Assembly: GCA_031400505.1 (NCBI GenBank)
Contig: JANNPZ010000018.1
Span: 1 to 60,796 of the forward strand
DNA: 60,796 bases
Source of the DNA: JAIYDJ01 sp031400505
GTDB taxonomy: Bacteria > Pseudomonadota > Alphaproteobacteria > Rhodobacterales > Rhodobacteraceae
Direction of reading: 5' to 3'
In this document: one piece after another, positions 1-8,193 of the stretch
Numbering within the stretch: the stretch's first letter is position 1
Layout: each line of letters starts with the position of its first letter
Made by a program: the position numbers and the translations under genes
The notes under the pieces: generated by a model
What the model was told of the DNA's origin: nothing
Seen by the model: only the letters and a program-made list of their open reading frames with translations
The model's database searches: none

Positions 1-17
1 CTACCGCATATCCGTAG

Positions 18-35
18 GGCGGGGTTCACCCCGCC
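18..35. repeat. Palindrome family A, copy 1
   Basis: Perfect inverted repeat GGCGGGGT-TC-ACCCCGCC upstream of rplO, flanked on the left by CGTAG. The same palindrome with the same flank (CTACG when read on the other strand) recurs at 4832-4849, 57544-57562, 58858-58875 and 58950-58967. It is a REP-like dispersed repeat; function unknown. Confidence 0.7.
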
Positions 36-101
36 TATGTATGAAACCGCGTTTGCAGGTCCAGTCGCTTGGGCCCGCAGTTCCGGTAAAGGAGAAGCGA
101 C

Positions 102-599
102 ATGAAACTGAATGAACTGCACGACAACCCCGGTGCCGCCAAAAAGCAAAAGCGCGTGGCGCGTGGTCCGGGTTCGGGCAAGGGCAAGACCGCAGGGCGC
201 GGGATCAAGGGCCAGAAGTCCCGTTCGGGCGTGGCCATCGGCTGGTATGAAGGCGGGCAGATGCCGCTGTACCGCCGCCTGCCCAAGCGCGGCTTCAACA
301 AGCCGAACCAGATGCGGTATGCGGTGATCAACCTCGGCCTGATCCAGAAATTCGTCGATGCGGGCAAGCTTGATGTCAGCGCCGAGATCACCGAGGACGT
401 TCTGATCGCGGCAGGCATCACCGGGCACAAGCGGGACGGCATCCGCATCCTGAACAAGGGCGTGATCACCGCAGCAGTCAAGCTGCACGTCACCGGCGCA
501 TCGGCAGCAGCGATCGGGGCGGTTGCAGCCGTGGGCGGCACGCTGACGACGGCTCCGGTGCTGGCACCGCACGGCAAGTCGGTCCGCAAAACGGCGTAA
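102..599 (+). CDS. rplO: 50S ribosomal protein L15
   Basis: Protein L15 of the large ribosomal subunit, 165 residues. The N-terminal glycine- and lysine-rich tail (GSGKGKTAGRGIKGQKSRSG, about residues 25-44) followed by the globular C-terminal domain ending in an alanine/glycine-rich segment is the L15 pattern. The start is supported by AAAGGAGAAG seven to fourteen bases upstream. It is the first gene seen of the spc/alpha-type cluster and is followed by secY, the normal order. The stretch before it carries only the palindrome at 18-35. High confidence. Confidence 0.97.
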   Translation: MKLNELHDNPGAAKKQKRVARGPGSGKGKTAGRGIKGQKSRSGVAIGWYEGGQMPLYRRLPKRGFNKPNQMRYAVINLGLIQKFVDAGKLDVSAEITEDVLIAAGITGHKRDGIRILNKGVITAAVKLHVTGASAAAIGAVAAVGGTLTTAPVLAPHGKSVRKTA

Positions 600-657
600 G
601 CGCATTAAAGTGTTGTGAGCAGCCTTCGGACGGCTTACATCCAATCAACGTTTTCCC

Positions 658-689
658 GCGCCGCCGACCGGAAGATGGTCAGGCGGCGC
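658..689 (+). promoter_or_regulatory. Hairpin in the secY leader
   Basis: GCGCCGCC at 658-665 pairs with GGCGGCGC at 682-689, and GACC 666-669 pairs with GGTC 677-680, giving a long stem in the rplO-secY gap, 22 bases before the secY start. There is only a single T-rich patch after it, so it looks more like a processing or leader structure than a strong terminator. Confidence 0.4.
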
Positions 690-710
690 TGTTCTTGAAA
701 GAGACCGGAT

Positions 711-2072
711 ATGGCATCTGCAGCAGAGCAAATGGCGGCGAACCTCAGTTGGGGTGCGCTTGGCAAGGCGACGGACCTTCGGGCGCGGATATTCTTTACT
801 ATCCTGCTGCTGATGGTTTACCGCCTTGGCACCTACATCCCGGTGCCGGGGATCGACGGGCTGGCGCTGCGCGAATTCATGGACGCTGCAGGGGCCGGCA
901 TCGGCGGCATCCTGAACATGTTCACCGGCGGGGCGATCAGCCGGATGGGGATCTTTGCCCTCGGGATCATGCCCTACATCTCGGCCTCGATCATCGTGCA
1001 GCTTTTGGGATCGATGGTTCCGGCGCTGGAGCAGTTGAAGAAAGAAGGCGACTCGGGCCGTAAAAAGATGAACCAGTACACCCGCTATGGCACGGTGTTT
1101 CTGGCGGTGTTTCAGGGCTGGGCGATTGCGGCCTCGCTGGAGGCCGGCGGGCTTGCGCATGATCCGGGGCTGTTCTTCAAGCTGTCTTGCGTGATCACGC
1201 TGGTCGGCGGCACGATGTTCCTGATGTGGGTGGGCGAGCAGATCACCGCGCGCGGCATTGGCAACGGCATCTCGTTGATCATCTTTGTCGGCATCATTGC
1301 CGAAATTCCGGCGGCACTCGCACAATTCTTCAGCCAGGGCCGGTCGGGTGCAATCTCGACTCCGGTGATCCTGGGCGTGCTGGTGCTGGTGGTGGCAACG
1401 ATTGCCTTTGTCGTTTTCATGGAGCGCGCGCTGCGCAAGATCTCGATCCAGTATCCGCGCCGTCAGGTAGGGATGAAGGTCTATGACGGCGGCTCGTCGC
1501 ATCTGCCGATCAAGGTCAATCCGGCGGGGGTGATCCCGGCGATCTTTGCCTCGTCGCTGCTGCTGCTGCCGGCAACGTTTTCTACCTTCTCGGGTCAGTC
1601 GGGCGGCGGGGTGATGTCGACAATTCTTGCCTATTTCGGGCCAGGCCAGCCACTCAACCTGCTGTTTTTCACTGCAATGATCGTGTTTTTCGCGTATTTC
1701 TACACCTATAACGTGTCGTTCAAGGTGGACGAGGTCGCGGACAACCTGAAGAACCAAAGCGGCTTCATCCCCGGCATACGTCCAGGCAAGAAGACCGAGG
1801 AATATCTGGAATACGTGGTCAACCGCGTTCTGGTACTTGGATCGGCTTATCTGGCGGCGGTTTGTATGCTGCCCGAAGTGCTGCGCAGCCAGTTTGCCGT
1901 GCCGTTCTATTTCGGCGGCACATCGGTATTGATCGTGGTGTCGGTGACGATGGACACGATCAACCAGATCCAATCGCATCTTCTGGCGCATCAGTATGAA
2001 GGTCTGATTGAAAAGTCGCAGCTGCGCGGCAAGAAACGCACGGGGCCAAAGCCGCCACCGGCACGGCGTTAG
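711..2072 (+). CDS. secY: Protein translocase subunit SecY
   Basis: Central pore subunit of the Sec translocon in the inner membrane, 453 residues, ten predicted membrane segments. The N-terminal region with VYRLGTYIPVPGIDG, the plug region and the cytoplasmic loop with NPAGVIPAIFASS and PGIRPGKKTEEYLE are hallmark SecY segments. It lies between rplO and adk, the usual place in alphaproteobacteria. The C-terminus is basic and proline-rich, as usual. The ribosome binding site is weak (GAAAGAGACC), but the start matches the family length. Confidence 0.97.
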   Translation: MASAAEQMAANLSWGALGKATDLRARIFFTILLLMVYRLGTYIPVPGIDGLALREFMDAAGAGIGGILNMFTGGAISRMGIFALGIMPYISASIIVQLLGSMVPALEQLKKEGDSGRKKMNQYTRYGTVFLAVFQGWAIAASLEAGGLAHDPGLFFKLSCVITLVGGTMFLMWVGEQITARGIGNGISLIIFVGIIAEIPAALAQFFSQGRSGAISTPVILGVLVLVVATIAFVVFMERALRKISIQYPRRQVGMKVYDGGSSHLPIKVNPAGVIPAIFASSLLLLPATFSTFSGQSGGGVMSTILAYFGPGQPLNLLFFTAMIVFFAYFYTYNVSFKVDEVADNLKNQSGFIPGIRPGKKTEEYLEYVVNRVLVLGSAYLAAVCMLPEVLRSQFAVPFYFGGTSVLIVVSVTMDTINQIQSHLLAHQYEGLIEKSQLRGKKRTGPKPPPARR

Positions 2073-2081
2073 GGGCGGAAG

Positions 2082-2732
2082 ATGCGCAACATCATTTTGC
2101 TGGGCCCGCCGGGCGCTGGAAAGGGTACTCAGGCAAAACGTCTGGTTGATCAGCGTCAGATGGTTCAACTGTCGACGGGCGACATGCTGCGCGAGGCCCG
2201 CACCTCGGGTTCGGAAATGGGCCGCAAGGTTGCAGAGGTCATGGATCGGGGTGATCTTGTGACGGACCAGATCGTGATCGGACTGATTGAAGAGAAGCTG
2301 CGCGGCCCGGCGCAGGGCGGCTTCATTTTTGACGGCTTTCCGCGCACCTTGAAACAGGCTGATGCCTTGGGCGACCTGTTGCAGCGCGTTGGGCAGGGGC
2401 TTGATGCCGTCATCGAATTGCAGGTCGATGATGCGGTCCTGGCCGAACGTGTGACGGGCCGGACGACCTGTGGCGCGTGCGGCGCTGTCTATCACAGCAC
2501 GACGGCACCGCCAAAGGTTGCAGGCGCGTGTGACCAATGCGGCGCGCATGATCTGCGGCGTCGGGCGGATGACACGGCAGAGGCGTTGAAGACCCGGCTG
2601 ATGGAATACTACAAGAAAACCTCGCCGCTGCTTGGCTATTACTATGCCAAGGACAAGCTGCACGTGGTCGATGCGCTGGCCGAAATTGAAGTTGTCGCCG
2701 GCAACCTGGCGAAAGTTCTTGACAGGCACTAA
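2082..2732 (+). CDS. adk: Adenylate kinase
   Basis: Converts ATP plus AMP to two ADP in the cytoplasm. The P-loop GPPGAGKGT is at residues 8-16, the AMP-binding segment STGDMLR at 31-37 and FDGFPRT at 83-89. The LID domain is the long form and carries Cys130, Cys133, Cys150 and Cys153, spaced as a zinc-binding four-cysteine site. It starts ten bases after secY, with GGGGCGGAAG before the ATG. 216 residues, normal for the long form. Confidence 0.97.
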   Translation: MRNIILLGPPGAGKGTQAKRLVDQRQMVQLSTGDMLREARTSGSEMGRKVAEVMDRGDLVTDQIVIGLIEEKLRGPAQGGFIFDGFPRTLKQADALGDLLQRVGQGLDAVIELQVDDAVLAERVTGRTTCGACGAVYHSTTAPPKVAGACDQCGAHDLRRRADDTAEALKTRLMEYYKKTSPLLGYYYAKDKLHVVDALAEIEVVAGNLAKVLDRH

Positions 2733-2749
2733 GAAACGCCAAGGTGCCC

Positions 2750-2778
2750 TTGACGACCGAGGCAAAAGCCCATAATGC
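2750..2778 (+). promoter_or_regulatory. Candidate promoter for rpsM-rpsK
   Basis: TTGACG at 2750-2755 followed after 17 bases by TAATGC at 2773-2778, in the 183-base gap between adk and rpsM. The -35 box is good and the -10 box only fair. The long gap, unusual for this cluster, makes an internal promoter plausible. Confidence 0.45.
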
Positions 2779-2915
2779 ACGGCGTCCCACTAGGGAATCT
2801 TCTTGCATTCGGGAATCCCCTGCATCGAGAGAGCGTGCCCCGGGCAACCGGTTTGGGGTGCAGTTGTGAAAAAAGGTTCTGGCATTACGGAACCGCAACC
2901 AAAAGGAAGACACGT

Positions 2916-3284
2916 TTGGCACGTATTGCTGGCGTCAACATCCCCACTGCAAAGCGGGTTCCAATCGCCCTGACCTATATCACCGGAATCGGCCCGCATA
3001 TTGCGGACCTGATCTGCACCGCAGTTGGCATCGATCAGGCCCGTCGCGTCAACCAGTTGACTGACGCCGAAGTGCTGGCGATCCGCGAGCATATCGACGC
3101 GAACTACACGGTTGAGGGCGACCTGCGCCGTGAAGTTTCGATGAACATCAAGCGTTTGATGGATCTTGGCTGCTACCGCGGCCTGCGTCACCGCAAAGGT
3201 CTGCCGGTCCGCGGTCAGCGTACCCATACCAACGCCCGTACCCGCAAGGGCCCCGCCAAAGCCATCGCTGGCAAGAAGAAATAA
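2916..3284 (+). CDS. rpsM: 30S ribosomal protein S13
   Basis: S13, small-subunit head protein contacting 16S rRNA and the P-site tRNA. The chosen start is TTG at 2916 preceded by AAAAGGAAG at 2901-2909; it gives the canonical N-terminus ARIAGVNIP and 122 residues, the family length. An in-frame ATG upstream at 2775 would add 47 residues with no S13 homology, so it is rejected. The C-terminus GQRTHTNARTRKGPAKAI is the conserved basic tail. Followed after 12 bases by rpsK. Confidence 0.95.
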   Translation: MARIAGVNIPTAKRVPIALTYITGIGPHIADLICTAVGIDQARRVNQLTDAEVLAIREHIDANYTVEGDLRREVSMNIKRLMDLGCYRGLRHRKGLPVRGQRTHTNARTRKGPAKAIAGKKK

Positions 3285-3296
3285 GGAGGGGCACCC

Positions 3297-3692
3297 ATGG
3301 CACGTGATACCAAAGCCGCCCGCACCAAGAAAAAAGAGCGCAAGAATATTGCCGCTGGCGTGGCGCATGTGAACTCTTCGTTCAACAACACCAAAATCCT
3401 GATCTCTGACGTGCAGGGCAACGCCATTTCGTGGTCGTCGTCGGGCACCATGGGCTTCAAGGGGTCGCGCAAGTCGACACCTTACGCCGCCCAGATGGCC
3501 GCCGAGGATGCCGGCAAGAAGGCGCAGGAACACGGCGTCAAAACGCTGGAAGTCGAAGTGCAAGGTCCCGGTTCAGGCCGCGAATCGGCTTTGCGCGCGC
3601 TTGCCGCTGTCGGGTTCAACATCACCTCGATCCGCGATGTGACCCCGCTGGCCCATAACGGCTGCCGGCCGCCAAAGCGTCGCCGCGTATAA
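3297..3692 (+). CDS. rpsK: 30S ribosomal protein S11
   Basis: S11 of the small-subunit platform, 131 residues. The segments HVNSSFNNTKILI, SGTMGFKGSRKSTPYAAQ and the C-terminal TPLAHNGCRPPKRRRV are diagnostic. The start has AAGGAGGGG just upstream. It is co-directional with rpsM and is followed by a hairpin with a T-run before rpoA. Confidence 0.97.
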   Translation: MARDTKAARTKKKERKNIAAGVAHVNSSFNNTKILISDVQGNAISWSSSGTMGFKGSRKSTPYAAQMAAEDAGKKAQEHGVKTLEVEVQGPGSGRESALRALAAVGFNITSIRDVTPLAHNGCRPPKRRRV

Positions 3693-3707
3693 GTTGCAAA
3701 GTATCTG

Positions 3708-3740
3708 CCAGGCCGCGCAGGTTTTGCGCGGCCTGGTTTT
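3708..3740 (+). terminator. Hairpin plus T-run between rpsK and rpoA
   Basis: Twelve-base perfect stem CCAGGCCGCGCA (3708-3719) with TGCGCGGCCTGG (3725-3736), a five-base loop and then TTTT. It looks like an intrinsic terminator or partial attenuator inside the alpha operon, 73 bases before the rpoA start. Confidence 0.65.
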
Positions 3741-3812
3741 CGTATTTATCCGGAACCTCGGGCGTTCGCCGCTTACGGGACATGGGCAGCGGGCAAGAAT
3801 GGAGGCGACAGC

Positions 3813-4829
3813 ATGATCCACAAGAATTGGCTAGAACTGATCAAACCGACGCAATTGCAGGTAAAGTCGGGGCCGGATGCACAACGCACCGCCACGGTGA
3901 TCGCCGAGCCGCTGGAACGCGGCTTTGGTCTGACGTTGGGCAACGCGCTGCGGCGTGTGCTGATGTCGTCGTTGCAGGGCGGGGCGATCACCAGCGTCCA
4001 GATCGACAACGTGCTGCACGAATTTTCCAGCGTGGCGGGTGTGCGCGAAGATGTGACGGACATCGTGCTAAACCTCAAGGGCGTGGCCCTGCGGATGGAT
4101 GTCGAAGGGCCAAAGCGGCTGTCGATTTCCGCCAAGGGTCCGGGTGTGGTGACCGCCGGTGACATCTCGGAAACGAATGGCATCGAAGTGCTGAACAAGG
4201 AACACGTGATCTGCCACCTTGATGACGGCGCGGACGTGTTCATGGAACTGACGGTCAACACCGGCAAGGGCTATGTCGCCGCCGACAAGAACCGCCCGGA
4301 AGATGCGCCGATCGGCCTGATCCCGATCGACGCGATCTATTCGCCGGTCAAGAAGGTCAGCTATGAAGTCACGCCGACCCGCGAGGGCCAGGTTCTCGAC
4401 TACGACCGCCTGACGATGAAGGTTGAAACCGACGGCAGCTTGACCCCGGATGACGCCGTGGCCTATGCCGCGCGCATCCTGCAGGATCAGTTGTCGATCT
4501 TCGTAAATTTCGACGAGCCGGAATCGGCCAAGCTGGGCGAGATCGACGCAGGGCTCGAGTTCAACCCGCTGCTCTTGAAAAAGGTGGACGAGCTGGAGCT
4601 TTCGGTGCGTTCGGCCAATTGCCTGAAGAACGACAATATCGTCTACATCGGCGATCTGATCCAGAAGACCGAAGCAGAAATGCTGCGCACGCCGAACTTT
4701 GGCCGCAAGTCCTTGAACGAAATCAAGGAAGTGCTGTCGGGAATGGGCCTGCACCTGGGCATGGAAGTCGAAGACTGGCCGCCAGAGAACATCGAGGATC
4801 TGGCCAAGCGCTTCGAGGACCAATTCTAA
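3813..4829 (+). CDS. rpoA: DNA-directed RNA polymerase subunit alpha
   Basis: Alpha subunit, 338 residues. The N-terminal assembly domain (about 1-235) includes PLERGFGLTLGNALRRVLMSS, and the C-terminal domain (about 255-320), which contacts upstream promoter DNA and activators, includes LRTPNFGRKSLNEIKEVL. GGAGGCGACAGC precedes the ATG. Because of the hairpin at 3708-3740, its expression may be partly separate from that of rpsM-rpsK. A family A palindrome lies directly after the stop. Confidence 0.97.
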   Translation: MIHKNWLELIKPTQLQVKSGPDAQRTATVIAEPLERGFGLTLGNALRRVLMSSLQGGAITSVQIDNVLHEFSSVAGVREDVTDIVLNLKGVALRMDVEGPKRLSISAKGPGVVTAGDISETNGIEVLNKEHVICHLDDGADVFMELTVNTGKGYVAADKNRPEDAPIGLIPIDAIYSPVKKVSYEVTPTREGQVLDYDRLTMKVETDGSLTPDDAVAYAARILQDQLSIFVNFDEPESAKLGEIDAGLEFNPLLLKKVDELELSVRSANCLKNDNIVYIGDLIQKTEAEMLRTPNFGRKSLNEIKEVLSGMGLHLGMEVEDWPPENIEDLAKRFEDQF

Positions 4830-4831
4830 GA

Positions 4832-4849
4832 GTCGGGGTAAACCCCGAC
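4832..4849. repeat. Palindrome family A, copy 2
   Basis: GTCGGGGT-AA-ACCCCGAC followed by CTACG, two bases after the rpoA stop and before rplQ. Same design and same flank as the other copies, with one compensated base-pair change in the stem (T-A for G-C), which suggests that pairing is maintained. Confidence 0.6.
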
Positions 4850-4958
4850 CTACGCGACAATGCCCGGACTTGCCGGGGAATGACTGGCGAAAGCCCAAGG
4901 TGAGCGGGGTCGCACGCAGGCCCCGCCGGACAAAGCAAAACAAACGTTAGGAAACCCC

Positions 4959-5378
4959 ATGCGTCACTCTAGTGGCTATCGCAAGCTGAACCGCACCCAT
5001 GAACACCGCAAGGCAATGTTCGCCAACATGGCAGGGTCGCTGATTGAACACGAACAGATCAAGACTACCCTGCCCAAGGCCAAGGAACTGCGCCCGATAA
5101 TTGAAAAGCTGATCACGCTTGCCAAGCGCGGCGATCTGCACGCGCGCCGTCAAGCCCATGCGGCCCTGAAACAAGACATCCACACCGAGCGGCTGTTTGC
5201 CGTTCTCGGGCCGCGCTATGCGACACGCCAGGGCGGGTACGTCCGGGTGCTGAAGGCCGGGTTCCGTTTTGGTGATATGGCGCCGATGGCGATCATCGAA
5301 TTCGTCGACCGCGACACATCCGCCAAAGGTGCAGCGGATCACGCCCGCACGGCCGCGTTCGAGACATCCGAGGACTGA
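4959..5378 (+). CDS. rplQ: 50S ribosomal protein L17
   Basis: L17, 139 residues, with the invariant N-terminus MRHSSGYRKLNRTHEHRKAM. The last gene of the alpha operon; a strong terminator follows 24 bases after the stop. Length is normal for alphaproteobacteria. The 129-base gap before it carries palindrome copy 2. Confidence 0.97.
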   Translation: MRHSSGYRKLNRTHEHRKAMFANMAGSLIEHEQIKTTLPKAKELRPIIEKLITLAKRGDLHARRQAHAALKQDIHTERLFAVLGPRYATRQGGYVRVLKAGFRFGDMAPMAIIEFVDRDTSAKGAADHARTAAFETSED

Positions 5379-5402
5379 TCTGACGGGATCTGTGCAGGAA
5401 TC

Positions 5403-5431
5403 AGCCCGCGCAAGCGGGCTTTTTCATTTTT
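5403..5431 (+). terminator. Intrinsic terminator after rplQ
   Basis: AGCCCGC (5403-5409), loop GCAA, GCGGGCT (5414-5420), then a T-rich run. Classical rho-independent terminator closing the ribosomal operon and insulating the quorum-sensing genes from it. Confidence 0.9.
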
Positions 5432-5536
5432 TGCAAACACTTGGGGGGAAACTGGGGGATATTAACCAAACGAGAGTGGTACCTCGGTATCAGTCAATTT
5501 AAGGTTGAGGAAGAATCGGGAGCAGTCGAAAAAGAC

Positions 5537-6148
5537 ATGTCTGTAAAACTAGGTATCGATGTAGAGTTGCATCAGTTGTCCATGCTCGCTCCTGCCGGGT
5601 ATTTCGTTGGTCTGCACATCCGGTTTACCGCGCCGCTGTTTACCTATCAGACCTACGATCAGGTCTGGATCGACCACTATACCGAAAATGGCTATGTGCT
5701 GCGCGATCCGGTAACCGCTTGGGGGTTCAGCACCACCGGCTCCATCCGGTGGAGCGACCCCAGCCTGCCGGACCCGTTCGGTCTGTTCGCTGAGGCCGCC
5801 CGCTATGGGCTGCGCTATGGTGCAACTGTGGCGCATGGCCCGATCAAATCGCGGAGTATTGCGTCCATTGCTCGGGCTGACCGGGAATTCACGGATCATG
5901 AAATTGCTGCCGCTGCTGTGATTATTCACCGGCTGCACGCGATGACCGAACCGCCCGAAGAGCTGACCCGCGCGCAGATCGAGGCTTTGAAATGTATTGC
6001 AGGGGGTGACAGATTCGCCGCTGCTGCCGCTAAACTGGGCATCTCTGAAAGTGCGTTGAAGGCGAGGATCACCTCGGTGCGCATAAGGCTGATGGCCCGG
6101 ACCACGGCAGAGGCTATTCAGCGCGCAAAGGACTATCGCCTGATCTAG
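5537..6148 (+). CDS. LuxR-family autoinducer-binding regulator
   Basis: Transcription factor of the LuxR type, 203 residues from the ATG at 5537. In the N-terminal autoinducer-binding domain, Trp44, Tyr48, Asp57, Pro58 and Trp72 occur with exactly the spacing of Trp57, Tyr61, Asp70, Pro71 and Trp85 of TraR, so it should bind an acyl-homoserine lactone. The C-terminal part (about 143-200) is a helix-turn-helix, though rather diverged from the LuxR consensus. It lies 52 bases before luxI. An in-frame TTG further upstream (5441) is possible but less likely; the ribosome site at 5537 is weak. Confidence 0.85.
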   Translation: MSVKLGIDVELHQLSMLAPAGYFVGLHIRFTAPLFTYQTYDQVWIDHYTENGYVLRDPVTAWGFSTTGSIRWSDPSLPDPFGLFAEAARYGLRYGATVAHGPIKSRSIASIARADREFTDHEIAAAAVIIHRLHAMTEPPEELTRAQIEALKCIAGGDRFAAAAAKLGISESALKARITSVRIRLMARTTAEAIQRAKDYRLI

Positions 6149-6200
6149 TCCGTTCTCCCTGCAAGGTTGACGACCACCACCCACCCTGCAGGAGGATCCT

Positions 6201-6791
6201 ATGCAGACCACAACGCTGTCTTTTGCCAACATCCACAACCATGGCGAGCTGTTTGCGAACATGCTTCGCGCGCGGCGCGAGCTTTTCATCGTACACAACA
6301 AATGGAACCTGCCCGAGGCTATGGGTATGGAGTACGACCAATATGACACACCAGCCAGCCGTTGGGTTGTCGTGCATGATGAAGACGGGCAGGTTCTGGC
6401 GGGCAACCGTCTGACGCCAACGACCACGAACTGCGGAATCTACAGCTATATGATCCGCGACGCGCAGCGGGGGCTTCTGGATACGATCCCGGCGCATCTT
6501 CTTTATGACGACGCCCCTGTCGCGCCGCATATCTGGGAAAGTTCGCGGTTGTTTGTCAGCCACGACGTGCCCTCGTCGATCCGCCGCAGGGTACATGCAC
6601 AGTTGATCGCGCAACTGGGTGATTCGGTGCGGTCCTTGGGGGCGACCCACTGTCTGACATTGCTGGCTGCGACCTGGCCGCGTTGGGCAGACCGGGTTGG
6701 CGTCAAGATGAAGGCCATGGGCCCGGTGATGGAGATCGACGGGATCGAGAATCAGGTGGTGCTGATGGACTTCAGCCAGACCCTGCACTGA
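6201..6791 (+). CDS. Acyl-homoserine-lactone synthase (LuxI family)
   Basis: Makes an N-acyl-homoserine lactone signal from S-adenosylmethionine and an acyl carrier. 196 residues. The LuxI invariants are visible: Arg24-Arg26, Phe29, Trp35, Glu44, Asp46, Asp49, Arg70, Glu113 and Arg116 (in ESSR). An excellent AGGAGG precedes the ATG by about six bases. The location after rplQ and next to a luxR gene recalls the gtaR-gtaI type loci of Rhodobacter; the acyl chain length cannot be read from the sequence. Confidence 0.93.
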   Translation: MQTTTLSFANIHNHGELFANMLRARRELFIVHNKWNLPEAMGMEYDQYDTPASRWVVVHDEDGQVLAGNRLTPTTTNCGIYSYMIRDAQRGLLDTIPAHLLYDDAPVAPHIWESSRLFVSHDVPSSIRRRVHAQLIAQLGDSVRSLGATHCLTLLAATWPRWADRVGVKMKAMGPVMEIDGIENQVVLMDFSQTLH

Positions 6792-6858
6792 GGGTTCCGT
6801 CGTGACTGGTAAAGGCAGGCGCAGACCGCGAGCATGATCCTGCTTTCTTTGGCCGAGC

Positions 6859-6881
6859 ATGGCGCGTAGTTTGCGCGCCAT
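6859..6881 (+). promoter_or_regulatory. Hairpin over the rarA start
   Basis: ATGGCGCG at 6859-6866 and CGCGCCAT at 6874-6881 form a perfect eight-base stem that covers the first bases of the likely rarA start codon (6880). It might limit ribosome access. It could also simply be chance in GC-rich DNA. Confidence 0.3.
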
Positions 6882-8193
6882 GCCCGATCTGTTCGACACT
6901 CCCGAACCACCTGCTCCCGACGCGCCCCGCCCATTGGCGGACCGTCTGCGGCCGCGCAAATTGCACGACGTGATCGGCCAGGGGCATGTGCTGTCGCCCG
7001 ATGGCCCGCTGGGGTCGATGCTGGCGGCCAGGAGCCTGTCGTCGCTGATCCTGTGGGGGCCGCCGGGGGTGGGCAAGACCACCATCGCGCGGCTTCTGGC
7101 GGATGAAACCGATCTGACCTTCGTGCAGATTTCCGCGATCTTCACCGGCGTGCCGGACCTGCGCCGCGTGTTCGAGGCGGCGAAGCTGCGCCGTCAGAAC
7201 GGCAAGGCCACGCTGCTGTTCGTCGATGAGATCCACCGCTTCAACAAGGCACAGCAGGACGGCTTCCTGCCGCATATGGAAGATGGCACGATCCTGCTGG
7301 TCGGGGCCACCACCGAAAATCCGTCTTTCGAGTTGAACGCAGCCCTTCTTAGCCGCGCGCAGGTGATCGTGCTGGAACGGCTCAGCCTTGCCGATCTTGA
7401 ACGCCTCGCGCAACGGGCCGAACAGGAATTGCAACGCGCCCTGCCGCTGACGGGCGAGGCGCGCGAGGCCCTGATCGAGATGGCGGACGGCGATGGCCGC
7501 GCCCTGTTGAACCTGATCGAGCAGGTCGCCGCGTGGAAAGCTGACAAACCCCTTGACCGCGCGGCCCTGTCGGCGCGGCTGATGCGGCGGGCGTCCAAAT
7601 ACGACAAGTCGGGCGAGGAACACTACAACCAGATCTCGGCCCTGCACAAATCGGTGCGCGGGTCCGACCCGGATGCAGCCCTTTACTGGTTCGCGCGGAT
7701 GCTGGAGGGGGGCGAAGACCCCCGCTTTCTGGCCCGCCGCATCACCCGGATGGCGGTCGAGGATATCGGGCTGGCCGATCCGCAGGCGCAGGCGGTGTGC
7801 CTTGACAGTTGGCAGACCTATGAACGTCTGGGCAGCCCCGAGGGTGAGCTGGCCCTGGCGCAGGCGGTGGTCTATCTGGCCCTGGCCCCGAAATCGAACG
7901 GGGTCTATGTGGCCTACAAGGCCGCCCGCAATGCCGCGCGCGAAACCGGCAGCCTGCCGCCGCCGCTGCACATCCGCAACGCGCCGACCCGGCTGATGAA
8001 AGAGATCGGCTATGGCGCGGGCTATACTTACGACCACGACGCCGAGGCGGGGTTTTCCGGGCAGGACTACTTCCCCGACGGCATGAAGCGCCCGGTCTAT
8101 TACACCCCCCCCGAACGGGGGTTTGAGCGCGAGTTGAAAAAACGCATCGACTATTTCGCCAAACTGCGGGCCAAGCGGCAGTCCGAACCTTAG
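6880..8193 (+). CDS. rarA: Replication-associated recombination protein A (MgsA/RarA AAA+ ATPase)
   Basis: AAA+ ATPase acting at stalled replication forks. 437 residues. Walker A GPPGVGKTT at residues 60-68, Walker B FVDEIHRFN about 50 residues later, sensor segment GATTENPSFE, and the C-terminal MgsA domain (HKSVRGSDPDAALYWFARML). The start at 6880 (MPDLFDT) matches family N-termini; an ATG seven codons earlier lies inside a perfect hairpin. The stop overlaps that of pheS on the other strand by four bases. Confidence 0.93.
   Translation: MPDLFDTPEPPAPDAPRPLADRLRPRKLHDVIGQGHVLSPDGPLGSMLAARSLSSLILWGPPGVGKTTIARLLADETDLTFVQISAIFTGVPDLRRVFEAAKLRRQNGKATLLFVDEIHRFNKAQQDGFLPHMEDGTILLVGATTENPSFELNAALLSRAQVIVLERLSLADLERLAQRAEQELQRALPLTGEAREALIEMADGDGRALLNLIEQVAAWKADKPLDRAALSARLMRRASKYDKSGEEHYNQISALHKSVRGSDPDAALYWFARMLEGGEDPRFLARRITRMAVEDIGLADPQAQAVCLDSWQTYERLGSPEGELALAQAVVYLALAPKSNGVYVAYKAARNAARETGSLPPPLHIRNAPTRLMKEIGYGAGYTYDHDAEAGFSGQDYFPDGMKRPVYYTPPERGFERELKKRIDYFAKLRAKRQSEP

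Noticed and set aside
645..2780. Long minus-strand open frame antisense to secY and adk
   Set aside because: It lies over two certain genes and encodes no family; a high-GC shadow.
2775..2915. N-terminal extension of S13 from an ATG
   Set aside because: 47 extra residues without homology; the TTG with a ribosome site gives the family start.
6149..6200. A lux box before luxI
   Set aside because: Only imperfect CTGCA/TGCAG ends with wrong spacing; not convincing.
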